64,000 nucleotides of DNA from Aquipseudomonas alcaligenes NBRC 14159 (GTDB taxonomy: Bacteria > Pseudomonadota > Gammaproteobacteria > Pseudomonadales > Pseudomonadaceae). Where the stretch lies: assembly GCF_000467105.1 (NCBI RefSeq), contig NZ_BATI01000005.1, positions 124,001 through 188,000 of the forward strand. The letters run 5' to 3'. This document shows, piece by piece, positions 16,896-24,433 of the stretch. A program made the translations under genes and the position numbers. The first letter of the stretch is position 1. Each line of letters opens with the position of its first letter. The notes below the pieces were generated by a model that was not told where the DNA came from, did not search any database, and saw only the letters and a program-made list of their open reading frames with translations.

Positions 16896-17713
16896 TCGCC
16901 CTCAAGCCCCGCCACGGCCTGCTGGCCGGCCTCGGCCTGATCCTGCTGAGCAACGCCGTGGCCCTTGCCGGCGTCTGGTACAACCGCCAGGGCGAGCCGG
17001 AGAGCCGGCTGCTGTTGTCCGAGAGGGAGCTGCATCGCGACTGGGACGGCCCGCGCCGCGAGAACAGTGGCCTGAGCCTGCGTCTGGACTGGCGCATGCC
17101 CGTGCGCACCAACCCGGCCGACAAGGATCGCTGCCACAGCGAATACGGCCTTACGCCAGCGCAGCTGCAGGCCGTAGGCCTACCCAGCAGCGGCCCCGAA
17201 CCGCGCCAGGACACCCGCCAGGCCTGGGCGATTCTCGGGCTGGACGGCCCGCTCTATCAGCAAGCGCTACAACAGGCCGAGCGCCATCTGCACAAGGCCA
17301 GCGCCAAACTGCAGGAGCTGCCGAACGACAAGGAGCGGCAGCAGCAGGAGAACGCCGCGCGCGAGGCCCTGGCCAACGAACGCGACAAGGAGAGTCGGCT
17401 GTTCCTTGCCGATGTCGGCCTGGACCCCGCAGCCCTGCGCCAGCGCTATCCGGATCGCGCTCACTACCTGCTGCTGCGCGGCAACGTGCGGGTCTGGCGA
17501 CGCTGCTACAACGACGCCGACACCACGCTCAGCGGCTCGTTCTCCCCCAGCAACGCCAGCATCAACGTGCCTCACGCCTGGCGCCAGCTGTTGGCCGAAC
17601 ATCTGCCGGAATACTACGGCAACGCCAACCAGCCCTTCAGCGCCGAAGTCAGCTTCGGCCAACGGCTGGAACCCTGGCTCAGTGACGTACGAATCGCCGA
17701 TAAAAAACCCTAA
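16892..17713 (+). CDS. DUF4824/GDYXXLXY-like membrane-anchored protein
   Basis: Protein of 273 residues with one N-terminal membrane anchor (about 8-28) and a large, probably periplasmic part. It starts in the ATGA overlap of the DUF2157 gene. Recognisable family features are the opening ESRLLLSERELHRDWDGPRR, RENSGLSLRLDWR and HYLLLRGNVRVWRR near the C-terminal third. A helical Glu/Gln/Lys-rich stretch (about 125-175) may form a coiled coil. Function is unknown; it probably forms a complex with the DUF2157 protein. The DUF4824 name is from memory of the family pattern and is less certain than the pairing. Confidence 0.7.
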   Translation: MIALKPRHGLLAGLGLILLSNAVALAGVWYNRQGEPESRLLLSERELHRDWDGPRRENSGLSLRLDWRMPVRTNPADKDRCHSEYGLTPAQLQAVGLPSSGPEPRQDTRQAWAILGLDGPLYQQALQQAERHLHKASAKLQELPNDKERQQQENAAREALANERDKESRLFLADVGLDPAALRQRYPDRAHYLLLRGNVRVWRRCYNDADTTLSGSFSPSNASINVPHAWRQLLAEHLPEYYGNANQPFSAEVSFGQRLEPWLSDVRIADKKP

Positions 17714-17775
17714 TCGCGATGACGAACACGGCGCACCGCGCTAGCATTGCGCCACGTCCTAAAGGCCTCAGTCCC

Positions 17776-19260
17776 ATGCCGCTCAGCACGTCCCGCAAGG
17801 CCCAGATTTCCCTGCTGCTGCTCCTGACCATCCTCCTGCTGGGCGGCTTTCTCGCCACCAGCCTGGTCAGCTATTACGTCTCCCGCGACAGTATCCGCGA
17901 CAACATCGTCAACACCGAGCTGCCGCTGACCTCCGACAACATCTACTCGGAAATCCAAAAGGACCTGATCCGCCCCACGCAGATCGCCTCGATGATGTCG
18001 CGCGACACCTTCCTGCGCGACTGGGCGCTGAATGGAGAGCAGGATACCGGGCCGATGACCCGCTACCTGCGCGAAATCCAGGACCACTACGGCACCTTCA
18101 CCAGCTTCTTCATCTCCGAGAAGACCCGCACCTACTACCAGGCCAAGGGCATCCTCAAGCAGGTCAAGGAAGACGAGCCGCGCGATGTCTGGTACTTCCG
18201 CGTGCGCAACATGGCCGAGCCCTACGAGATCAGCGTCGACCCGGACATGGCCAACAGTGATCGGCTGACCTTCTTCATCAACTTCAAGGTGTTCGACTAC
18301 CAGGAACAGTTCATCGGCGTGGCCGGTGTCGGCCTGACCGTGGACGCGGTGGTCAAGCTGGTCGACGACTACCAGCGCCGCTACGACCGCACCATCTACT
18401 TCACCGACCGCAACGGCCGCCTGGTACTGACCAGCGCCGACGGCGGGCCGATGGGTGCTCATCGCGGCCAGCTGCTCAGCGAAGTGGCCGGTCTGGAACC
18501 GCTGCTGGCGGTGCTGCCACAGCCCAAGAGCGGCCGCTTCGACTATCGGGAAGGTGGACGCGGCCACTTCCTCAACGTGCGCTACATCCCCGAACTGGAC
18601 TGGTTCCTGTTCGTCGACAAGCACGAGGAAGGCGCCCTGGCCGGCATCCGCCACAGCCTCTATCTCAACCTGCTGATCTGCACCCTGATCAGCCTGCTGG
18701 TGCTGTTCCTGGTCTACCTGGCCACGCGCCGCTACCAGCTGCGCATTGCCGCCCTGGCCACCACCGACGTGCTCACCGGCCTGCCCAATCGCCGTGGCTT
18801 CGACCTGCTGGCCGCCCAGGCCCTGCAGGAAGCCATCCGCGGGCAGAGCCCGCTGAGCGCCCTGCTGATCGACCTGGACCACTTCAAGCAACTCAACGAC
18901 ACCCACGGCCACCTGGCCGGCGACCAGGTGCTGCGCGGCTTCGCCCATGCCCTGCAGGGCAATCTGCGGCAGTCCGACATCATCTGTCGCTGGGGCGGCG
19001 AGGAATTCATTCTGCTGCTCAAGGACACCGGCAGCAGCACCGCACGCCAGCTGGCAGAGAAGATCCGCCAGCAGACCGAGGAAGCCGTGTTCCCCTTCAA
19101 TGGTGTCAACCTGCGCGTCACCACCAGCATCGGTGTTACCGAACTGCAGGGCGACGACAGCATGGACCGCCTGATCGGCCGCGCCGACCGCGCCCTGTAC
19201 CGGGCCAAGCAGTCCGGGCGCAACCGCGTGTGCGAAGACGTCAGCGGGCTGCAGCAGTGA
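17776..19260 (+). CDS. Membrane diguanylate cyclase with periplasmic Cache-like sensor
   Basis: Makes cyclic-di-GMP from two GTP. The 494-residue protein has a membrane segment (about 10-33), a periplasmic Cache-like sensor (about 34-295), a second membrane segment (about 297-318) and a GGDEF domain. The active site GGEEF is at 407-411. The inhibitory I-site RxxD (RQSD, 398-401) is five residues upstream, so the enzyme should be active and product-inhibited. ATG 17776 gives a compact signal-anchor start; the longer upstream reading lacks such logic. Its stop overlaps the GTG start of the CWC gene. No EAL domain is present. Confidence 0.92.
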   Translation: MPLSTSRKAQISLLLLLTILLLGGFLATSLVSYYVSRDSIRDNIVNTELPLTSDNIYSEIQKDLIRPTQIASMMSRDTFLRDWALNGEQDTGPMTRYLREIQDHYGTFTSFFISEKTRTYYQAKGILKQVKEDEPRDVWYFRVRNMAEPYEISVDPDMANSDRLTFFINFKVFDYQEQFIGVAGVGLTVDAVVKLVDDYQRRYDRTIYFTDRNGRLVLTSADGGPMGAHRGQLLSEVAGLEPLLAVLPQPKSGRFDYREGGRGHFLNVRYIPELDWFLFVDKHEEGALAGIRHSLYLNLLICTLISLLVLFLVYLATRRYQLRIAALATTDVLTGLPNRRGFDLLAAQALQEAIRGQSPLSALLIDLDHFKQLNDTHGHLAGDQVLRGFAHALQGNLRQSDIICRWGGEEFILLLKDTGSSTARQLAEKIRQQTEEAVFPFNGVNLRVTTSIGVTELQGDDSMDRLIGRADRALYRAKQSGRNRVCEDVSGLQQ

Positions 19261-19460
19261 ACAGCGCGCGCTGCCCGCGTTGCGGCCAGGCCAACGCCTG
19301 CGCCCAGGCGGGCCAGGACGAACCGGTGCAGGACTGCTGGTGCTTCCATGTGCCGATCGCGCCGCAGGTGCTGGAAGCCCTGCCCGCCGAAGCACGCGAC
19401 CAGGCCTGCCTGTGCCCCCGTTGCGCCAGCGCACAGGGCGCCGACGCCAAGCCCGACTAG
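19257..19460 (+). CDS. Cysteine-rich CWC family small protein
   Basis: A 67-residue protein with eight cysteines arranged as two CPxC pairs (CPRCGQ near the start, CPRCAS near the end) and the CWCF motif between them, the hallmark of the cysteine-rich CWC family; probably binds zinc. A GTG start at 19257 overlaps the diguanylate cyclase stop (GTGA), giving translational coupling. The stop is 2 nt before the rsuA start, so cyclase, CWC protein and pseudouridine synthase form one transcription unit. Function unknown. Confidence 0.85.
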   Translation: MNSARCPRCGQANACAQAGQDEPVQDCWCFHVPIAPQVLEALPAEARDQACLCPRCASAQGADAKPD

Positions 19461-19462
19461 CG

Positions 19463-20155
19463 ATGCGCCTCGACCGCTTCCTCAGCAACCTGCCGCGCTT
19501 CAGCCGCGCCGACGCCCGTCTGCTGCTCGCCGCCGGGCGCCTGCGCGTGGACGGCGCCACGGTGCGCGACGGCCGCCACGAGATCCGCGAGTTCAGCCGT
19601 ATCGAACTGGACGACGAGCTGCTGCAGGCCGGCAAGCCGGCGCGCTACTTCATGCTCAACAAGCCGGCCGGCGTGGTCAGCGCCACCGAACATGCCGAGC
19701 ACCGCACCGTGCTCGACCTGCTCGACGAGCCGGACAAGCAAGAGCTGCACATCGGCGGGCGCCTCGACCTGAACACCACCGGCCTGCTGCTCGTCACCAA
19801 CGACGGCCTCTGGTCGCGCCGCCTCACCGAGCCGCGCAGCCGCCTGGGCAAGGTCTACCGGGTCAGCACCGAACAGCCGATCACCGCCGAATACATCGAG
19901 GTGTTCGCCCGCGGCCTGTACTTCGCCTACGAAAACCTCACCACCCTGCCCGCCGAGCTGCAGATACTCGATGCGCATACCGCCCTACTGACCCTGCACG
20001 AGGGGCGCTACCACCAGGTCAAGCGCATGTTCGGCCACTTCCAGAACAAGGTCATCGGCCTGCACCGCGAATGCATGGGCCCGCTGCAACTCGATCCGGC
20101 CCTGGCCCCAGGCCACTACCGCCCGCTCACAAGCGCCGAGATAGAGGCCGTCTGA
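19463..20155 (+). CDS. rsuA: 16S rRNA pseudouridine(516) synthase
   Basis: RsuA-family enzyme isomerising U516 of 16S rRNA, 230 residues as in the family. An S4-like RNA-binding domain (about 1-55; MRLDRFLSNLPRFSRADA) precedes the catalytic domain, which has GGRLDLNTTGLLL with catalytic Asp102 and RYHQVKRMFG. ATG 19463 follows the CWC gene by 2 nt. A sister assignment (RluB/E/F) is less likely because of the short form and the RsuA-like opening. Confidence 0.9.
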   Translation: MRLDRFLSNLPRFSRADARLLLAAGRLRVDGATVRDGRHEIREFSRIELDDELLQAGKPARYFMLNKPAGVVSATEHAEHRTVLDLLDEPDKQELHIGGRLDLNTTGLLLVTNDGLWSRRLTEPRSRLGKVYRVSTEQPITAEYIEVFARGLYFAYENLTTLPAELQILDAHTALLTLHEGRYHQVKRMFGHFQNKVIGLHRECMGPLQLDPALAPGHYRPLTSAEIEAV

Positions 20156-20478
20156 ACACAGTTCGCCCGACCAATGGCAGGGCCAATTTCATCGGCATGA
20201 CTTGCATCGGTAACACGAGGCTGCTTGAATCCAGTCAACGGTCCGTTAGTGACCGAACAGTCACAACAAACATCTAAACGCCTTTTCCGCCAATCACGGG
20301 CTGCCCATCGAGTTGTCGATCCCGGACGGAAAATGCACCCGCCGCCAACAATAAATCCCGGCCAGCCTTTTGAGCCGACCAGGCCCCGTTTCCCAGGCCC
20401 ATGCCTACCTGCCATGAAGCTCGCGCAGCCGCGATGTGCCGCTGTGCGTCCGCAACGCCGCATGTCAGGGGCATGACC
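20156..20478. promoter_or_regulatory. Gene-free leader before phaG with a palindrome
   Basis: About 320 bp with no credible gene. It contains GTGAC-CGAACA-GTCAC (20249-20264), a 5-bp inverted repeat with a 6-bp spacer of the kind bound by TetR-type repressors, set in a locally less GC-rich stretch (about 20246-20290). I saw no -24/-12 sigma-54 element with correct spacing and no terminator hairpin with a T-run. The phaG promoter most likely lies to the right of the palindrome. Confidence 0.4.
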
Positions 20479-21357
20479 ATGAAAGCTGAAACCGCTGTGC
20501 TGGATATCCAGGGGCAATACCGGGTCTACACGGAGTTCTACCGCGCCGACTGCGCCGAGCGGACCATCATCCTGGTCAACGGCTCGCTGTCGACCACCGC
20601 ATCCTTCGCGCAGACGCTTCGCTACCTCCACCCGCACTTCAACGTAGTGCTGTTCGACCTGCCCTACGCCGGCCAGTCACGTGCGCACAACTTGCATGAG
20701 CGCTTTCTCAGCCGCGAGGAAGAAGCCGACATCCTTCTGGAGCTGGTCGAACACTTCGCCTGCGACAGCGTGCTGTCCTTCTCCTGGGGCGGCATCGCCA
20801 CGCTCCAGGCGCTGGCCCGGCGTCCGTCACGAATCGAGCGCGCGGTGATCAACTCCTTCTCGCCGATCGTCAACAGCGCCATGCTCGGCTACCTGCGCGC
20901 CGGCCTGGTGGTGATGCGCGAATGCGACCGCGAGAGCATCGGCATGGTGCTCAACGGCACCATCGGCAAGCACCTGCCCTCGCTGTTCAAGCGCTACAAC
21001 CATCGACACGTCACCGGCCTGGAACGCTACGAATACGAGCAGATGAGCCACCACGTGGAAACCGTGCTGAACAACGGCGGGCGCTCCTGCGTCAGCTTCG
21101 CCGGGCAGATCGAGATACCGCTGCTGTTCGTCAACGGCGAGTGGGACGAGTACACAACGCCGGCTGACGCGCGCCTGTTCACCCAGTACGTGCGCCACTG
21201 CGAGTTCCGCACCATCGCCCAGGCCGGCCACTTCCTCGACATGGAACACAAGGCCGCCTGGATGCAGACCCGCGATGCCCTGCTGGCCTTCCTGCTGGCC
21301 CCCACGCAGGGCCATGCACGCAGCGTGGAACGAGAGCCACGGGCCGTGGCGCTATGA
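20479..21357 (+). CDS. phaG: PhaG, 3-hydroxyacyl-ACP thioesterase/transacylase for mcl-PHA
   Basis: Alpha/beta-hydrolase of the PhaG/RhlA family that diverts (R)-3-hydroxyacyl groups from fatty-acid synthesis towards medium-chain polyhydroxyalkanoate. The 292-residue product begins MKAETAVLDIQGQYRVYTEF, matching the P. putida PhaG start residue for residue in layout. It has the nucleophile Ser102 in FSWGG, Asp in NGEWDEYTT and His in AGHFLDME. An ATG two codons upstream exists, but the GGGG ribosome site is spaced correctly only for 20479. RhlA is the alternative, but the N-terminus is PhaG-like and no rhlB follows. Confidence 0.93.
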   Translation: MKAETAVLDIQGQYRVYTEFYRADCAERTIILVNGSLSTTASFAQTLRYLHPHFNVVLFDLPYAGQSRAHNLHERFLSREEEADILLELVEHFACDSVLSFSWGGIATLQALARRPSRIERAVINSFSPIVNSAMLGYLRAGLVVMRECDRESIGMVLNGTIGKHLPSLFKRYNHRHVTGLERYEYEQMSHHVETVLNNGGRSCVSFAGQIEIPLLFVNGEWDEYTTPADARLFTQYVRHCEFRTIAQAGHFLDMEHKAAWMQTRDALLAFLLAPTQGHARSVEREPRAVAL

Positions 21358-21439
21358 AGCGCCCGGCAATAAAACGGGCGCAAGACGCGCGCCCGGCTTC
21401 ACCTTCCCGGGCGATTCTGGTAAAAAGTCAGCCGCCCGA

Positions 21440-21513
21440 GCGGGCGTCGTATAATGGCATTACCTGAGCTTCCCAAGCTCATGACGAGGGTTCGATTCCC
21501 TTCGCCCGCTCCA
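21440..21513 (+). tRNA. tRNA-Gly (anticodon CCC)
   Basis: A 74-nt cloverleaf. The acceptor stem GCGGGCG pairs with CGCCCGC, the anticodon stem TGAGC/GCTCA encloses loop TTCCCAA (anticodon CCC), the T-arm is AGGG-TTCGATT-CCCT, and an encoded CCA ends at 21513. It closely resembles E. coli glyU. The T-arm and 3' end of such genes are common integration sites, and a decayed mobile-element region follows. Confidence 0.97.
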
Positions 21514-21529
21514 GAACATCAACGTCAAG

Positions 21530-21552
21530 GCCCTGTTTTTACAGGGCTTTTT
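21530..21552 (+). terminator. Rho-independent terminator of tRNA-Gly
   Basis: GCCCTGT pairs with ACAGGGC around a TTTT loop and is followed by five T, 16 nt after the CCA end of the tRNA gene. Confidence 0.9.
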
Positions 21553-21605
21553 CGTATCCGGCAGATGAACGTGTCGAAAAAGTGTCGACTAGAGAAGGAG
21601 ACTCT

Positions 21606-22226
21606 ATGGCTACCGGCGTTGTATTTGGAAAATCGAATGCAGAAAGGCTCACTGACGAGGAACTGAAAACTCTTCTGACGTCACTGGTAGAAAGTGGCTT
21701 CTGCTCCCTTACAGACTTCCGAGCAACCTGTGATTCCCTTTTCATCTCGGAAATCTCTGGAAAATCGCGCTCCGATGAAGAGCAAGGGATTGCAGATGCC
21801 TATGAGGAGCAAGACTCCACGCTTAGCGAACTGAGCTTCGAAAGCGTTGATAAGGTAGTGCAGCACCTCCGCTCATACCCTCATGCTCAGGTCAACATTA
21901 AGCAAGAACTCTACGACTGGACTACCCGTGGGGGGGAGTATGGATATCCCCTCGTCCCCGCAGTAGGAACGCTGAATCGCCTGTTTTTAGAGTCGCTGAT
22001 AGACGCCGCAATGATCGGATACAAGGCAATTGGTTGGGAGAACGCTCCATTTCCAGATGTTTGGAGCTTTTCTGTCAGCTACTTCGGCCTGGATGTAAGC
22101 ATTGAACGCTGCCCACCCGACATGCGAACTGGGCTCCAGGCAATATCCAAATTTGAAGTACCTAATGCATTTCTGAGTAAGGCTCTCAATCCGAACTACG
22201 AAATCCTTACTATGTCTGTCGCCTGA
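21606..22226 (+). CDS. Hypothetical protein in low-GC island
   Basis: A 206-residue soluble protein with no family I recognise. ATG 21606 is preceded by a strong AGAAGGAG site, which fixes the start; the upstream in-frame ATG lacks one. The product is acidic in its first third (TDEELKTLL, SDEEQGIADAYEEQDSTLSEL) and has no signal peptide or membrane segment. Base composition is clearly lower in GC than the neighbours, and codon use is not Pseudomonas-like, which suggests recent transfer. It sits directly behind the tRNA-Gly terminator, the usual place for island cargo. Confidence 0.6.
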   Translation: MATGVVFGKSNAERLTDEELKTLLTSLVESGFCSLTDFRATCDSLFISEISGKSRSDEEQGIADAYEEQDSTLSELSFESVDKVVQHLRSYPHAQVNIKQELYDWTTRGGEYGYPLVPAVGTLNRLFLESLIDAAMIGYKAIGWENAPFPDVWSFSVSYFGLDVSIERCPPDMRTGLQAISKFEVPNAFLSKALNPNYEILTMSVA

Positions 22227-22242
22227 TCACCGCCGTCAGACT

Positions 22243-22656
22243 TCAATTATGCGTAAGCGATAGCGTGATACCTGACAGCGGGCCAAGCCTGATCGCGTCA
22301 TGCAGGTGCTCCGGCGCCAAGTGGGCATAGCGCATCGTCATACTCAGCGAGGCATGCCCCAGGATCTCCTTCAGCGTGACGATGTGGCCACCGCCCATGA
22401 TGAAGTGAGCGGCGAAGGTGTGGCGCAGGGTGTGGCTCGACTGCCCCTTGGGGGGCTTGATAGAGGCTTCGAGCAGCACCTTGCGGAACACGCACAGACA
22501 GTTGGTGAACGGGCCATGCGTGCTCCAGTGCTTGCGGATGGCATCCACCGGGACGGATGCACCGGAACCGCCCTCACCCGCTTCGACTTGGTATTGGCAA
22601 AGGTCACGACACCTGCGCCAAGCCGCTCCGGGGTCAGTGCCTGGGCCTTACCCCAG
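22243..22656 (-). pseudogene. Tyrosine-recombinase (phage integrase) remnant, frameshifted
   Basis: C-terminal part of a phage-type integrase. The last 100 residues contain SSHTLRHTFAAHFI with catalytic His and Arg and ILGHASLSMTMRYAHLAPEHL with the distal His and nucleophile Tyr. The preceding part of the same domain (ALTPERLGAGVVTFANTKSK, RVRAVPVHP) is in another frame, so a frameshift lies near 22549-22560. The N-terminal two thirds of a normal integrase of about 350 residues is missing. It points back toward the tRNA-Gly gene, as an integrase of an element inserted there would. Confidence 0.85.
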
Positions 22657-22735
22657 CGCCCCCCGTAAAAAGGCAGATCACCACCACCATGAGAGTATGC
22701 GGGCGACTCACCTTTTTGTCTCGAACTAACCAAAT

Positions 22736-22990
22736 TTAACGGAGTTGATTCCGCATACCTTCTGCTACAAATGATGACCCAAACTTGCTCAAGTGAGCAT
22801 CGTCTGAATACAACGGCTTCCCATCCTTCATTCCATAACAATACCGCTCATCGCACAAAACCAGAGCCGGATCGAGCTGTTTAACTTGAGGAAACTTACT
22901 AAGCACCTCATCAACTAGCCGTCGATGTCCAGCATTTCGCTTTATAAAAGCCTCTTTGCTGACAGCACACGGAAACCTTAATAATCCCCA
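22736..22990 (-). pseudogene. C-terminal SGNH-domain fragment of an OafA-type acyltransferase
   Basis: About 80 residues matching the end of membrane acyltransferase-3 proteins that carry a periplasmic SGNH domain: LCDERYCYGMKDGKPLYSDD followed by HLSKFGSSFVAEGM, where the Asp/His pair of the SGNH catalytic set lies in SDDAHLS. The membrane domain and the rest of the SGNH domain are absent, and the reading frame continues upstream into unrelated sequence near 22990. It is a leftover of an O-antigen or polysaccharide O-acetylation gene and is unlikely to function. Confidence 0.7.
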
Positions 22991-23012
22991 CTTGCTCGTT
23001 GAACGCTTTTGA

Positions 23013-23264
23013 ATGGTGCACGCCACCCGCACGCCTGCACAAGCAAAGGCTTGGATCGAAGCCCAAGGAAAGTCCGTCAAGGATTTCGCCGAAGAGCACC
23101 ACCTCGATTTGCACACCGCTTATCAAGTTCTAGCCGGCACAAAGAAGGGCAAGGGCGGCGAAGCCCACCGCTCCGCCGTTCTGCTCGGCATCAAAGAGGG
23201 CACGGTTGCACAGTGGTGCGGTCGGCCCATGGGGAAACGAGAAGATGAAACGCCCGACTATTGA
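23013..23264 (+). CDS. Small phage-type DNA-binding protein
   Basis: An 83-residue protein with a helix-turn-helix-like stretch (AKAWIEAQGKSVKDFAEEHH, then DLHTAYQVLAGTKKGKGGEA). Its order resembles small Cro/CII-like DNA-binding proteins of Pseudomonas prophages. No strong ribosome site is visible before ATG 23013. It overlaps the next small gene by 20 nt, a normal arrangement for phage early regulators. Function as a repressor or Cro-like factor is inferred. The surrounding genes are broken, so it may be a silent relic. Confidence 0.65.
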   Translation: MVHATRTPAQAKAWIEAQGKSVKDFAEEHHLDLHTAYQVLAGTKKGKGGEAHRSAVLLGIKEGTVAQWCGRPMGKREDETPDY

Positions 23265-23409
23265 TAGCCGCCGGCCGGCAGTCATGACCGATGTCGCCGC
23301 CTTCCCGGGTGGCCGCGAGTGTGCAGCTGCCAACCAGGGGCTGGACCTCATGCAGTTCGACAACAAGCTGTACGAGAACACCGGCCACCACCCACTCTCC
23401 GACGAGTAG
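23245..23409 (+). pseudogene. Truncated phage regulatory protein (premature TAG)
   Basis: Starts MKRPTIDSRRPAVMTDVAAF and continues GRECAAANQGLDLMQFDNKL, a pattern I associate with small prophage proteins encoded next to the preceding DNA-binding gene. After 54 residues a TAG at 23407-23409 interrupts the frame in SDE-stop-VRQLERVAGTTYL. The family-like sequence continues past the stop, so this is probably an inactivated gene rather than a short one. Confidence 0.6.
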
Positions 23410-23456
23410 GTCCGCCAGCTGGAGCGCGTCGCCGGCACCACCTACCTAGACCCCGC

Positions 23457-24326
23457 TTACCACTCCCGGTCTTCGAGCTTGCTCTGCGGTGCATCACGAA
23501 GCAGCGCGCAAAGTTCCTGACTTAGAGCGAGATAGCGCTCATAGAGAGCCGAGTCGGTGACCAGAACGGGCCGGAACGCCCAGCCGGACATGCCCTGCAA
23601 AAGAAACAGATTGCGCGTACGGGCACTGACAACCCACAGCGGCCAACCATAGCGCTGACTCGCCCAAGGCTCCGCCGTGTGCGAAAAGTCCGGCTGATCG
23701 ATGAGTTGCCGGGGCTCGTAACAGAGCAGGCCGCAATACCCTGATGGAAAATCGGGCAGCGCACCGGCAACAGCGGCAGGCAGGATAGCTTCTGTAACGA
23801 GCTGCCGAACATTCGAAAAAGGGGCCCGGGAGCTGGTCTGAAGAACAGGCTCAGAAGCCAGCCCTGTCAGCCCGGCCTGTCGAAATGCCTCGAGCACATC
23901 CTCGCCGGCCAAGTACGCTCCGGTCCATTCGCCAATGCCTGCGACCGAGTTTGGCTTGAGGCTTGCCTTGCTCAGGCAGAAGCCACGCGCAAGGCGAATC
24001 GATGCGCCGGCTCCGCTTGCGATCTGTGGAGACGCCTGACACATGTCGTAGTTGCGCTTGTAGGCAGCATCGCTCTCCGGAACGGTCAGACGACATACGA
24101 CGGAGAAATGGGACAGCGACGCCAGCTCGGCCTCTGTCAGTCGCCACTCAGCCGAAACGCCCAACCCGCCAAGCCGCTCACCCGAGGCAATTGCCGCACG
24201 CAAGGCGGGCTGGTCGATCTCCATGGCAAAGCCACCCGACGCATGCCGAGTGCAACCCGCGACTGAGGCGGCTATGACGGCTTCGGCACCGGGTTGCCTG
24301 GGGATAAGGTGAACAATGAGTTTCAC
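23457..24326 (-). CDS. Hypothetical protein at the island edge
   Basis: A 289-residue soluble protein of unknown family, read from GTG 24326 with GAGG about 8 nt upstream. Features seen are an opening MKLIVHLIPRQPGAEAVIAA, a central aromatic/Gly-rich part (GIGEWTGAYLAGEDVLEAFR) and a C-terminal half with GLLCYEPRQL and WPLWVVSARTRNLFLLQGMS. There is no signal peptide, membrane segment or repeat. It lies between the phage relics and the ycaO-type gene, so it may be the last cargo gene of the island or a resident gene. An immunity- or effector-type role is conceivable but has no direct support. Confidence 0.55.
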   Translation of the reverse strand: MKLIVHLIPRQPGAEAVIAASVAGCTRHASGGFAMEIDQPALRAAIASGERLGGLGVSAEWRLTEAELASLSHFSVVCRLTVPESDAAYKRNYDMCQASPQIASGAGASIRLARGFCLSKASLKPNSVAGIGEWTGAYLAGEDVLEAFRQAGLTGLASEPVLQTSSRAPFSNVRQLVTEAILPAAVAGALPDFPSGYCGLLCYEPRQLIDQPDFSHTAEPWASQRYGWPLWVVSARTRNLFLLQGMSGWAFRPVLVTDSALYERYLALSQELCALLRDAPQSKLEDREW

Positions 24327-24433
24327 TGCATTCGCCTCGGGTACCTGATGGCCTGAGCCCTGGAGCCAAAATCAGAGACGCAGGGGCACGACAGCCTTTT
24401 CAATCAATGAAAGAAGCCCCTGCAACTCCGCTT

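Noticed and set aside
15828..17713. Allophanate hydrolase in the slot after the carboxylase
   Set aside because: The two proteins there are membrane proteins with no amidase Gly/Ser-rich signature.
20180..20215. Sigma-54 -24/-12 promoter before phaG
   Set aside because: GG and GC elements (GGCATGACTTGC) are only 8 bases apart instead of 10.
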